Positions 1-10,791 of a stretch of DNA of 64,000 nt are shown here, piece by piece. Position 1 is the first letter of the stretch. Every line of letters begins with the position of its first letter. Source of the stretch: Brachionus manjavacas (Eukaryota; Rotifera; Eurotatoria; Ploima; Brachionidae); assembly GCA_019054805.1 (NCBI GenBank), contig JAHQIY010000010.1:3207501-3271500 (forward strand), in the 5' to 3' direction. The notes beneath the pieces are model-generated. The model saw nothing but the letters and a program-made list of their open reading frames with translations, ran no database searches and was not told the DNA's origin. The position numbers and the translations under genes are program-made.

Positions 1-770
1 CACGGATGCCATATCGAAAGGGCGAGTCTTGTGAAAGACCATTATTTGCGTCTTTGTTTCCACAATTCATAGTCTAAAACTCTTTCGGTTTCAGTCAAAT
101 CTGGACTAAGATAAATAGATTTGAATCTCGCAACTTTTTGGTTACTAGGAGTAGTGGATTTCTGTTTGCTTCTTCTTTGAGTTCTTCTAAAATTGGGCCT
201 GGTTTACTCTGGTCTTTAGATCTCAAGCTTCTCGAATACGGTGGCTTGACATCACCTTTTCCAATATTGGTCAGAAATTGTTTGATTTTTTCTTCATCTT
301 CTGCCTCCTGTCTGTTAGAATCTCTATCTTTGATTCTGGTACACCATAAATTTTCACATTTTTTTTTCTTTTGATTCTTTTATTCATTTGCTGATGGTTG
401 CATTTGCTTCAGCTATCTGGTTGGCTGGTTTTTTTGCATTTTTTGTCCCTTTTTTTATCACTTGAATCCACTGACTACTGATGTCTTATGATTTTGCTGT
501 TTTATTTGCTGCTGCCAATTCAAATTTTAGTTTGTTTATTTCAATGTCTTTCTCCATTTCTCCTTCCTTTAGATGTTTCACATGATTTGAAAACTCCAGG
601 ATGAAATACGCAATATTTCCGCACCATTCATGCAAATATTTTGAATGCCCAGATACGGTTCCCTGTTCAAACGTTGCCCAGTTTGTTTCAATCAAAATAT
701 TTGAGTCCATTTGACAAAAACTGCGTGCTTTTTATTTTATTTTGGCTAACGTGTGCTTTTATTTTGGAGT
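1..770 (-). mobile_element. LINE ORF1 relic (3'-cut by window edge)
   Basis: Reading the minus strand from an ATG at 708-710, an open stretch of about 74 codons ends near 486, and similarity then continues in other frames toward position 1. At 81-116 the minus strand encodes YLSPDLTETER, a signature of ORF1 proteins of Jockey/CR1-type non-LTR retrotransposons, preceded by a charged, coiled-coil-like stretch. At least two frame changes and several stops are visible, so the copy is dead. ORF1 proteins of this type bind the element RNA. The family assignment rests on the SPDLTETER block and is moderately sure; the exact clade is not. Confidence 0.6.
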
Positions 771-989
771 GTGCCTTTCAATAAACTTTTTTATTTTTTC
801 AATTTTATTTATTTCAACAGATTCCAATCTATTGAATTATTTGAAAAATTTATTGAATTATTTAAATTATTAATTAATCTATTGAAAAATTAATTTTAAA
901 TTTTGATACGTATTACCTAATTCTTGTATAACAAAAATTTTTAAAGCTACACATTCAATGTAAAAATAATAGTCTTATTTTTACTTTTA

Positions 990-1090
990 ATAATAATAAT
1001 AATAATTTAAGCTATAGCAGGAGACATCGGGAGCAAGGCTTTACGTAACCTGGCTATGGTAGCTGTCTCCTTTTATGATTTAAAAAAAGC
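990..1090 (-). repeat. LINE 3'-UTR fragment with (AAT)n tail
   Basis: On the minus strand this stretch reads GACAGCTACCATAGCCAGG... and ends in repeated ATT/AAT triplets. It aligns by eye with the 3' UTR at about 24700-24785 (GACAGCTACCATAGCAAGG, then a triplet tail), which directly follows a recognisable LINE C-terminus. It is therefore the 3' end of a second copy of that LINE family, unrelated in frame to the ORF1 relic beside it. Confidence 0.55.
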
Positions 1091-2281
1091 CAGAATAAAT
1101 AAATTAATAAATTAGTAAAATAATATAATTCATTTTATTTTGTAAGTTTTTTTTTGATGATAATCAATTAAATTTAATTCCTTACCAATATTCTATCTTT
1201 TTTAGTTTTTTCTAGCATAAATATATTAATCATTATTTAAATGAAAATTCAAAAAAGTTAATAATGTGATCAACAATACAAATTTCAGCTTATTTTATTA
1301 ACAGTTGATTATGTAAAACAAGACTGAAAGATGATATGAATAAAGAACTAAACAAAATGCGATTTGTCAAGGAAACATTATGCAAATTTAAACAAAACTA
1401 ACAGTAAAAAATTAATTTTCGTTTTTGAAAACACAAAATCTCAAAATGATTTCTATTATAGATTTTCTAAAAGAATTGTTTACGAACAAAACAAGTTTTG
1501 AATTCTCATCACTTAGAATATGTTATGAAAATGATATAATTAAAGAAGAATTTTAAAAAAAATCATCTAAAATCACTCCTAATCCTTAAAAATAGCGAAT
1601 TAAAAATTGAACCTTTAAAGAAAAATTATTTTGTTTTTAGAAATAAGTTATTAAAAAAAACATTTCTTGAACAGACAAAACATAAAAATTTATTTTTTAA
1701 AAAATGAAACTCAATTTAATCATTAATTTCAAAAGCAATTATTAAAATTATTTAAAAAAATATAATTGCAATAATTTTCTAAATAGTTCTCGATTAGATG
1801 ATATGCTTTAAATTTTCTGAAAAAATTTGCTCTACTGAGATATGGTAAGTTTTTTTTTCTATTTGAAATTTCTAAAAATAATTTCATAATTATATTTCAA
1901 ATTTTAACATGCTTTAGTATTGAGTTTTAATGAAACAACGTAATTTCAAAATTTCAAAAAAGTTAAATAGAAAAAAAACATGCCATATGTTATATTAATA
2001 TTTAAAATTAAAATTTTTACAAAAAAAAAAATTAGAAAAAAATTTTAGTTTTATGAAAATGAAAAAATTACTATAAATTTTTAAATTTTTTTTACAAAGT
2101 CAATAAAGATCAAATTGATATTATTGTAAATTGATGGCTTGAGTGTTGCATATTTCAGTATTGATCTTTGATCACATGGCTATTTATCTTCGATTCCAAT
2201 TTTAGTCAGAATATTTTTCTTTTCTCTTGGTCAAGTAAGTCCTGCTAGAAAGATGAATAATCTAGACTTTTTCTTTACAAA
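1091..2281. other. AT-rich stretch without a recognised gene
   Basis: About 1.2 kb of A- and T-run-rich sequence. I see no coding potential, structured RNA or clear repeat in it. It ends where the left palindrome arm begins. Confidence 0.6.
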
Positions 2282-3350
2282 ATCTTTCCCATAATTTAAA
2301 ATTGAAGACATCGTGGCTCCAGAAAAAGGACTCAAAAAAGTTGAAATCTTTCGAAATGATAAGGCTTTAAGGGTTGAAGACGTGGTCATTTTGATAAATT
2401 TGAAGTTGATGATCAATTCAAAATATCGCTTCAATTAAAAGATTTAAAACTTAAGAAATTAAAATTAATCTTTATTTAGATCTGGTTTAATTTTTTGTGT
2501 TTGAATTACAAAATGTATCCAATGTTGAAGCAAGATAGAAAAAGTGCGATGATTCAAATATTTTTTTCAGTTTCAAAAAAAAATAATTTCAAATTAATAT
2601 TGCAAGCATGAAAAACTTTGAGTTTTTTTATTAATTTTGACTTTGGGTTTGTGATATGATGATCCTTAAAGATAATTTTCGTAGTTTTAAAAATCTATCT
2701 ACGCTCTGTTTTCCATTTTTAATAAATTGAGTATTGGTTAAAATGCACCAAACGAAAGTAAATTATCCCTCAAGTCAAAATTTTTAAGAAGAAAACAAAG
2801 TTTTTCGGGTCTAGTCGATTAAGTAAACTATGGTTCACATGTTATTGTAACAATTCTTGTTCTCAGGTTTTATGAACTATTAGTTGACCTAATCTAAAAA
2901 TTGTTCACCTATTTTGAAAAAGCCATTGTAATGATAAAAAATAGTATAGAAAAAATAATTACATAGAAAATTTAAATTTGGGCGGACTAGGTAAATTTTC
3001 CGAAATAGATGAATCTTAGTTCCCCAAAGTCAAACACTTGAAGGGTAAAAAATTAATTTTAATTTTCTTTAATTTTTATTATTTTATACTGAAAGGCAAA
3101 GATTTAAGAAAAGAGCGCATTTGGGTATTTGGGATTCAGAGCAAATACTAAGCTATTTATAAATCTCCTTTAAATTAAAAATAAAATAGTTAATATCTAA
3201 TTTTTTTATCAGTTTCGATAATTAGGCATTCTATTAAATTGCTTTATTCAATTTGTTCACATAATCTTAAAATTGTTCGTCTAATTCTATTTTGAACTAA
3301 AAAATTGGGTGAACCAATAGTTCACAAAAACCTGAGAACGAAAATTTTTC

Positions 3351-3560
3351 GTGAACATAATAAAAGTTGAACAAAGTTCACCTAACCGACTAGATCCAGT
3401 TTCACAACGATTGAATATAAACTTTAATCTAATGAATTATTTAATTTTTATTCATTTTTTATTTTATTTTATATTATTTAACTTTATTTTTAGTTTTTTC
3501 ATGTATTTTCATTCTGAAGGAGCATTTGCTCGGCAAAAAATAATTAAATGAATTGTTCTA
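3351..3560 (+). mobile_element. LINE 3'-end fragment with conserved tail hairpin
   Basis: The tail TTCTGAAGGAGCATTTGCTCGG forms a GAGC/GCTC hairpin followed by an A-rich end. The same arrangement (GAAGGAGCTTTAGCTCGG plus A-rich tail) ends the LINE relic at 19381-19430. A weak open frame of 66 codons here is mostly hydrophobic, T-rich tail sequence and is not a credible gene. The mirror copy is at about 8256-8465. Confidence 0.55.
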
Positions 3561-3741
3561 AAGTTAAATAGGAATTTTCAAAATTTTTCAAATTTCCAAA
3601 TAAAAAACTATTTAAAAGAGGAAAACTGGTGAAAATACGTTTGGCTATTTTTCAGTGACTTTATCAATAAGTTGTTTGTAGTGATGGAAATTAACTCTTT
3701 AGTTTAGCTTACTAAAAATCAAAAACAATTAGAAAATTATA

Positions 3742-3990
3742 ATAATGGAGAACTTCAAACCAACAAGCACATCATGGCATTGCCAAAAATATAATAAAAA
3801 TGGAAAAATCTTAGAAGAATTTATTTAAAAAAACAAATATATTGTACTTAACAATAAAAATCCTTCATTCAAAAGGAGTAAAAACGTAATTGACCTGATT
3901 ATAAGCGATAAAACCACAACCCTCAATCTTCACAATTACCAGACATGTAGCTCTCGCGACTCAGATCACTTCTTAATAACAGCTATACTT
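3742..3990 (+). mobile_element. LINE APE-endonuclease fragment
   Basis: The plus strand encodes a recognisable piece of the C-terminal half of a LINE apurinic-like endonuclease: a TSWHC.....NGKILEEF block, then LLN-like NKNPSFKRSKNVIDLIIS, then RDSDHFLI. The final SDHF/DSDHF block carries the catalytic Asp-His pair of the family. A stop lies inside, so the copy is dead. Mirror copy: about 7826-8074, minus strand. Confidence 0.65.
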
Positions 3991-4009
3991 GATTCCATTA
4001 ATTCCACTA

Positions 4010-4345
4010 TTTAGCTCCACTCTATACCAGACAAATTAAAATCCCCCATCATGATTTCACTTGAGGATACTCGGTCAGCAGCAAGTTGTGAAGCAGTATT
4101 GATTGATTTCTGTCATCTGTGTTCTGGTGGACTCAATTTGTGTCGTTTATCTGTAGATGCCCCCGTTAATAGCGGTGACTGATCTCCGAGTACAATAGAT
4201 AACCATTTTTGCTCACAATCTGGACTAATAAGGTATTTTTCCACAGCATCAATCACCTGAATTCCTTAACGAACATAAAAGCATACTCTGCCACTATTTC
4301 TGTTACCTTACGATTCGATCTAAATAGCTGAAATCCATGTGGATC
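4010..4345 (-). mobile_element. Second LINE endonuclease fragment, opposite strand
   Basis: On the minus strand the reading passes through FRSNRKVTEIVAEYAFMFVKE, then LISPDCEQKWLSIVLG, and ends in EIMMGDFNLSGIEWS, the GDFN-IxW block of LINE endonucleases. It abuts the plus-strand endonuclease fragment head on, so two different LINE copies were truncated and joined here. Several stops and frame changes are present. Mirror copy: about 7471-7804, plus strand. Confidence 0.6.
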
Positions 4346-4737
4346 AGTAACTGATCTAAGAACAAGTCATTTTTCTGTGATCGCTATGATGCCTTTAGAA
4401 AATGCTGCTACCCAGTCACAAAGAAAACGATGATTAATCGATGAAAATTGATAGATGAATCATTAATGTGTTAGGAACCATTTCATCTAGATTCACCGAT
4501 GAAAATAAGTAAATTTCATCGGAAATAATCGATGAAATTATTTTTTAATACATCATAATTTATTTAATTATTAAATGATAGTTTTTAATTTTTCAAATAA
4601 TTTTTAAGTTAATAATAAGTAAAAATTTAATAAGTTTTTTCAACTGATTTTTAACTGAAAATTATTTTTGACACTTGATTAAGGCAAACATTAATTCACA
4701 TTTTTCTCTATAGAAAGACTTATCTTAATATTGCTTA

Positions 4738-5025
4738 TCTTAATATTTAAAACCCAAATGTGTGAAAAAAAGTAAAATTTTCATGCATATACTTTCGATA
4801 ACTAACTTTGAAAAAAAGTGAAATGTTCATACATATACTAACGATAACTAACTTTAATATTTAATTATATACTGCTTTAAAAATTGTCTTATTCTGGATT
4901 ATCTTTAACATAATCTAAATATTTAAAACCCAAATGTGTGAAAAAAAGTAAAATGTTCATGCATATCCTTTCGATAGCTTTTTTTAATATTTGAATATCG
5001 TGCCTTTAAAATTGTCTTAATCCAT
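4738..5025 (+). repeat. Diverged short tandem duplication
   Basis: The phrase AAACCCAAATGTGTGAAAA and the following CATGCATATACTTTCGATAA recur two to three times with differences (about 4745, 4811 and 4922). No coding sense is visible. The mirror copy lies at about 6791-7078. Confidence 0.5.
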
Positions 5026-5163
5026 TTTTTTAGATTACATAATATATTTTAATTTTTTTGCGATCTAAAATTAGATTTTAATTAAAAAATTAAGAAAAGA
5101 AAAAAACATTCAAATTCATTGAAATTCATTCATTCAAGTTTATCTTACAAGAAATGTTGTTTG

Positions 5164-5459
5164 TACAGTATGCCACAAAAGGTTAGAATCAAGTTGAAAA
5201 AAATAAAAATTTTGTTTTTTTGCAATTAAAAAAATAGTTAACTATTAATTTTTTTCAAATAATAGCTTTTTTAAAGTAAGTCTACCAAAAAATCTAACAA
5301 AATAGGGTAAAAATAAAATAACTGATCAACAGAGATGGCAAATTGCGTTTTTTGATAAATCAGACTGAAAGAGAAATAGCCGAGTTAATGAAATAATGAA
5401 CAAATAAACAATCAGCTTAAAAAAAAAGTTTGACTCTAACTTTTTGCGACATACTGTAC
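5164..5459. mobile_element. MITE with Tc1/mariner-like ends
   Basis: The left end reads TACAGTATGCCACAAAAGGT and the right end, as reverse complement, TACAGTATGTCGCAAAAAGT. The ends are inverted, about 30 bp long, and flanked by TA at both sides, as expected of Tc1/mariner-type target duplication. The interior (about 235 bp) has no open frame, so it is non-autonomous. Mirror copy at 6358-6653. Confidence 0.6.
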
Positions 5460-5723
5460 AGAAATATTCATTAAATCATTTAATCAACACTTAAGAAAAA
5501 AAAATTTTAAAATCAATTTTTAATAAGAATTTTTCAATATAATAAATAAAATAAATCAATCAATTAAATAATCAATACTAATTTATTTTTCATTTAATTT
5601 AATTATTCTGGCAGCGAAGCAACAGGTAAAACCTTGTTAATTTTAATATTACTTAATAGCCCTTTAACTAGACAAAAAGTAGCTTGAGCAAATTTGAAAT
5701 CAAAGAACATTATAAGCAATCCA

Positions 5724-6092
5724 ATTATATAAATAACGTCTTTTGTTAAGAGCAGATACACTGATAAATAATTGAACATGAATTATCACTAAATATCGCC
5801 TTATAGAATTATTGGATGTATCAGCTTCATCTTTTTCGGCTATGAGACTAAGCCATTTTTCTAAACTGGCTGATTTTATAATTTTCGTTTTTTCCTCATT
5901 ATTTCGGTAATTTACGAATTTTTAGGCAATATCTAAATAAACAAAAATTCAAATTATATTAATGGCTATTCAAGAATAAAATTAATAAGCAATTTTACTT
6001 CGAATCTTTTTAAAGAAATCCTGAACTTGTTTACAAATAAAATTTGATGTCAACTAACTAAGTTTGTTTCGTTTAATTTCTATTTGAAAAAC
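5724..6092. other. Palindrome spacer (loop)
   Basis: This 369-bp unique segment separates the two arms. It is AT-rich and carries no evident gene, and its ends are not complementary beyond the arm edges (5723/6093). Confidence 0.85.
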
Positions 6093-6357
6093 TGGATTGC
6101 TTATAATGTTCTTTGATTTCAAATTTGCTCAAGCTACTTTTTGTCTAGTTAAAGGGCTATTAAGTAATATTAAAATTAACAAGGTTTTACCTGTTGCTTC
6201 GCTGCCAGAATAATTAAATTAAATGAAAAATAAATTAGTATTGATTATTTAATTGATTGATTTATTTTATTTATTATATTGAAAAATTCTTATTAAAAAT
6301 TGATTTTAAAATTTTTTTTTCTTAAGTGTTGATTAAATGATTTAATGAATATTTCTG

Positions 6358-6653
6358 TACAGTATGTCGCAAAAAGTTAGAGTCAAACTTTTTTTTTAAG
6401 CTGATTGTTTATTTGTTCATTATTTCATTAACTCGGCTATTTCTCTTTCAGTCTGATTTATCAAAAAAAACGCAATTTGCCATCTCTGTTGATCAGTTAT
6501 TTTATTTTTACCCTATTTTGTTAGATTTTTTGGTAGACTTACTTTAAAAAAGCTATTATTTGAAAAAATTAATAGTTAACTATTTTTTTAATTGCAAAAA
6601 AACAAAATTTTTATTTTTTTCAACTTGATTCTAACCTTTTGTGGCATACTGTA
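6358..6653. mobile_element. MITE with Tc1/mariner-like ends (mirror copy)
   Basis: Reverse-complement copy of the element at 5164-5459, with the same TA-flanked ACAGTATG termini. Confidence 0.6.
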
Positions 6654-7470
6654 CAAACAACATTTCTTGTAAGATAAACTTGAATGAATGAATTTCAATG
6701 AATTTGAATGTTTTTTCTTTTCTTAATTTTTTAATTAAAATCTAATTTTAGATCGCAAAAAATTAAAATATATTATGTAATCTAAAAAATGGATTAAGAC
6801 AATTTTAAAGGCACGATATTCAAATATTAAAAAAAGCTATCGAAAGGATATGCATGAACATTTTACTTTTTTTCACACATTTGGGTTTTAAATATTTAGA
6901 TTATGTTAAAGATAATCCAGAATAAGACAATTTTTAAAGCAGTATATAATTAAATATTAAAGTTAGTTATCGTTAGTATATGTATGAACATTTCACTTTT
7001 TCAAAGTTAGTTATCGAAAGTATATGCATGAAAATTTTACTTTTTTTCACACATTTGGGTTTTAAATATTAAGATAAGCAATATTAAGATAAGTCTTTCT
7101 ATAGAGAAAAATGTGAATTAATGTTTGCCTTAATCAAGTGTCAAAAATAATTTTCAGTTAAAAATCAGTTGAAAAAAAACTTATTAAATTTTTACTTATT
7201 ATTAACTTAAAAATTATTTGAAAAATTAAAAAACTATCATTTAATAATTAAATAAATTATGATGTATTAAAAAATAATTTCATCGATTATTTCCGATGAA
7301 ATTTACTTATTTTCATCGGTGAATCTAGATGAAATGGTTCCTAACACATTAATGATTCATCTATCAATTTTCATCGATTAATCATCGTTTTCTTTGTGAC
7401 TGGGTAGCAGCATTTTCTAAAGGCATCATAGCGATCACAGAAAAATGACTTGTTCTTAGATCAGTTACTG

Positions 7471-7806
7471 ATCCACATGGATTTCAGCTATTTAGATCGA
7501 ATCGTAAGGTAACAGAAATAGTGGCAGAGTATGCTTTTATGTTCGTTAAGGAATTCAGGTGATTGATGCTGTGGAAAAATACCTTATTAGTCCAGATTGT
7601 GAGCAAAAATGGTTATCTATTGTACTCGGAGATCAGTCACCGCTATTAACGGGGGCATCTACAGATAAACGACACAAATTGAGTCCACCAGAACACAGAT
7701 GACAGAAATCAATCAATACTGCTTCACAACTTGCTGCTGACCGAGTATCCTCAAGTGAAATCATGATGGGGGATTTTAATTTGTCTGGTATAGAGTGGAG
7801 CTAAAT
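7471..7806 (+). mobile_element. LINE endonuclease fragment (mirror copy)
   Basis: Mirror image of 4010-4345. It encodes GDFNLSGIEWS near 7765-7804 in the plus direction. Confidence 0.6.
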
Positions 7807-7825
7807 AGTGGAATTAATGGAATCA

Positions 7826-8465
7826 AGTATAGCTGTTATTAAGAAGTGATCTGAGTCGCGAGAGCTACATGTCTGGTAATTGTGAAGATTGAGGGTTGTG
7901 GTTTTATCGCTTATAATCAGGTCAATTACGTTTTTACTCCTTTTGAATGAAGGATTTTTATTGTTAAGTACAATATATTTGTTTTTTTAAATAAATTCTT
8001 CTAAGATTTTTCCATTTTTATTATATTTTTGGCAATGCCATGATGTGCTTGTTGGTTTGAAGTTCTCCATTATTATAATTTTCTAATTGTTTTTGATTTT
8101 TAGTAAGCTAAACTAAAGAGTTAATTTCCATCACTACAAACAACTTATTGATAAAGTCACTGAAAAATAGCCAAACGTATTTTCACCAGTTTTCCTCTTT
8201 TAAATAGTTTTTTATTTGGAAATTTGAAAAAATTTTGAAAATTCCTATTTAACTTTAGAACAATTCATTTAATTATTTTTTGCCGAGCAAATGCTCCTTC
8301 AGAATGAAAATACATGAAAAAACTAAAAATAAAGTTAAATAATATAAAATAAAATAAAAAATGAATAAAAATTAAATAATTCATTAGATTAAAGTTTATA
8401 TTCAATCGTTGTGAAACTGGATCTAGTCGGTTAGGTGAACTTTGTTCAACTTTTATTATGTTCAC
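7826..8465 (-). mobile_element. LINE endonuclease fragment and LINE tail (mirror copies)
   Basis: Mirror images of the endonuclease fragment (7826-8074) and of the LINE 3' end with the GAGC/GCTC tail hairpin (8256-8465). Confidence 0.55.
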
Positions 8466-9783
8466 GAAAAATTTTCGTTCTCAGGTTTTTGTGAACTATT
8501 GGTTCACCCAATTTTTTAGTTCAAAATAGAATTAGACGAACAATTTTAAGATTATGTGAACAAATTGAATAAAGCAATTTAATAGAATGCCTAATTATCG
8601 AAACTGATAAAAAAATTAGATATTAACTATTTTATTTTTAATTTAAAGGAGATTTATAAATAGCTTAGTATTTGCTCTGAATCCCAAATACCCAAATGCG
8701 CTCTTTTCTTAAATCTTTGCCTTTCAGTATAAAATAATAAAAATTAAAGAAAATTAAAATTAATTTTTTACCCTTCAAGTGTTTGACTTTGGGGAACTAA
8801 GATTCATCTATTTCGGAAAATTTACCTAGTCCGCCCAAATTTAAATTTTCTATGTAATTATTTTTTCTATACTATTTTTTATCATTACAATGGCTTTTTC
8901 AAAATAGGTGAACAATTTTTAGATTAGGTCAACTAATAGTTCATAAAACCTGAGAACAAGAATTGTTACAATAACATGTGAACCATAGTTTACTTAATCG
9001 ACTAGACCCGAAAAACTTTGTTTTCTTCTTAAAAAATTTTGACTTGAGGGATAATTTACTTTCGTTTGGTGCATTTTAACCAATACTCAATTTATTAAAA
9101 ATGGAAAACAGAGCGTAGATAGATTTTTAAAACTACGAAAATTATCTTTAAGGATCATCATATCACAAACCCAAAGTCAAAATTAATAAAAAAACTCAAA
9201 GTTTTTCATGCTTGCAATATTAATTTGAAATTATTTTTTTGAAACTGAAAAAATATTTGAATCATCGCACTTTTTCTATCTTGCTTCAACATTGGATACA
9301 TTTTGTAATTCAAACACAAAAAATTAAACCAGATCTAAATAAAGATTAATTTTAATTTCTTAAGTTTTAAATCTTTTAATTGAAGCGATATTTTGAATTG
9401 ATCATCAACTTCAAATTTATCAAAATGACCACGTCTTCAACCCTTAAAGCCTTATCATTTCGAAAGATTTCAACTTTTTTGAGTCCTTTTTCTGGAGCCA
9501 CGATGTCTTCAATTTTAAATTATGGGAAAGATATTTTTTTTTTGTTGGACTTAATTTTAGGATTTTAAAATTTTTTCAATGAGAAAAAAAATGTATTTTG
9601 AATTTTTCAAATTCAAATACTTTGAGCCCTTAGCAGCAAAATATTTCTTACGAAGCACAAAAAAAGCTGTGTTTTTATTTAAAAGTTTATTAACAAATTA
9701 ATTTAAATTAATTAAATTAGTACCATAATTGTTCCATATATACAACAAAAGTGAAAAAAAAATTCTAAAAAAACATACAAATA

Positions 9784-10545
9784 TTAATTTTTTAAAATAA
9801 CCATTGTGACCATGCCCAGTACAAACGAACAAAAGAGCTTTAATTCGTAGCTTACATGCAAATAGGCCGGAAACACAGTCGACGCACTTTGTGCCGACGA
9901 CTCCGGCATCAAATTCGGAAGAAATAAAATGGCCAAACAAAACAAACCAATTATGATTACCAAATAGTTAACATTGTCGCCATTGTAGAGCGCTATCTGA
10001 TCAGCATAGAATTTCTGTCTCACATTTGTATTAAAGCCCTTGATGTCCTTGGTAATACTGCGCGTCATCTCCTGCTGCACCGCCATCATCTCCGGCAGAC
10101 TATTGCCAAAAGCAAATGACGTATTCGAATACTTGTCTTCAGAGGTCTCGTTCGAATACGTCGAATAGTTGGCGCTGGCTTTGGACATCATTTGACTCAT
10201 GACATGCTCTCTCCTGTCGACCACCGAATGCAACGGTATGTCGCGCTTGCTGACCATGCTGCCGTCGACAAAGAACTTGAACCTTAGTTTGTCGGTGATG
10301 TTGTTGTCGGAGAAGGCCGCAGAGTGCTTCACTACCAGCTGGATGCTGGCCTTGGCCTCAACACTGCCCTCGGGAATCCTCACACTGTATTTGTTAGGCG
10401 CTGTGGTCAACACTTTAAATTTGATTGAGTGCTCGCACGGATTGTGCAAGTGCATCTCCGACTGCCAGCTCTTAGCATCGTCGGAGAAAAACTCCAGCGA
10501 CAATGGATACAACATTAGCTCGCTATTGCTAGCCTCTAGTGTCAT
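9784..10545 (-). CDS. MOSPD1: MOSPD1-like ER membrane protein with MSP domain
   Basis: Single-exon gene of 253 residues. Residues about 8-115 form an MSP (major sperm protein) domain; the segment IKFKVLTTAPNKYSVR corresponds to the peptide-binding strand of the VAP/MOSPD family. Two hydrophobic helices follow at residues 194-212 and 233-251, and the end AYLHVSYELKLF...LGMVTMVILKN closely resembles vertebrate MOSPD1 (YLHLS...LGLITMAILRT). Two C-terminal membrane spans are typical of MOSPD1/3, whereas VAP has one. Family members sit in the ER membrane and bind FFAT/FFNT-type motifs at membrane contact sites. Length is close to the 213-235 of the vertebrate proteins, with an extra Ser/Asn-rich linker at 120-150. 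AATAAA polyadenylation signals lie on the minus strand at 9686-9691 and 9674-9679. It looks intact and is divergently paired with the MLX gene. Confidence 0.9.
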   Translation of the reverse strand: MTLEASNSELMLYPLSLEFFSDDAKSWQSEMHLHNPCEHSIKFKVLTTAPNKYSVRIPEGSVEAKASIQLVVKHSAAFSDNNITDKLRFKFFVDGSMVSKRDIPLHSVVDRREHVMSQMMSKASANYSTYSNETSEDKYSNTSFAFGNSLPEMMAVQQEMTRSITKDIKGFNTNVRQKFYADQIALYNGDNVNYLVIIIGLFCLAILFLPNLMPESSAQSASTVFPAYLHVSYELKLFCSFVLGMVTMVILKN

Positions 10546-10791
10546 TTTGTTTTAGTGTGATAAAATTTTAAAGTGTTAATACGTGTTGCAATTAAATTGT
10601 GCATTCTTGTGAAATAAGAGATTTTTCATTTTTTTACTTTTTAGTTTTTTTTGCACTAATTTCAAAGCTTTATTTAAAATGAAAAAGAAAAAAACATAAT
10701 AAGTTTATACACGATCACGAGTTTGTTTTATGATTTATTCAATTTGCGCAGTTTATTTTTAAGAAAAGATTGTTGTTGACCAGGAGAGTCG
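10546..10791. promoter_or_regulatory. Shared divergent promoter region, MOSPD1/MLX
   Basis: Only 246 bp separate the two start codons, so both promoters must lie here or overlap the first exons. The stretch is AT-rich. I see no convincing TATA box at a fixed distance from either ATG, and no CACGTG E-box. Confidence 0.5.

Larger units (their letters stand above)
2282..5723 (+). repeat. Left arm of 7.25-kb palindrome
   Basis: Base n pairs with base about 11816-n across the spacer, so this arm is the near-perfect reverse complement of 6093-9532. The match stops abruptly at 2282 (ATCTTTCCC shared, flanks differ) and at 5723 (inner edge). The arm contains only transposon debris: a short ORF of 50-60 residues reading outward at the edge (minus strand, 2231-2434), a LINE 3' end, two LINE endonuclease pieces, a tandem repeat and a MITE. 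The total length difference between arms is about 2 bp. Confidence 0.9.
6093..9532 (-). repeat. Right arm of 7.25-kb palindrome
   Basis: Near-perfect reverse complement of 2282-5723. It carries mirror copies of every element in the left arm: MITE 6358-6653, tandem repeat about 6791-7078, LINE endonuclease pieces 7471-7804 (plus) and 7826-8074 (minus), and LINE tail 8256-8465. At the outer edge the short open frame starting at 9380 (MKRYFELIINF...) is shared with the left arm for about 50 codons and then diverges, which marks the arm end at 9532. Confidence 0.9.

Noticed and set aside
138-374. A plus-strand open frame rich in Ser and Leu
   Set aside because: It is the antisense of the LINE ORF1 relic read on the minus strand.
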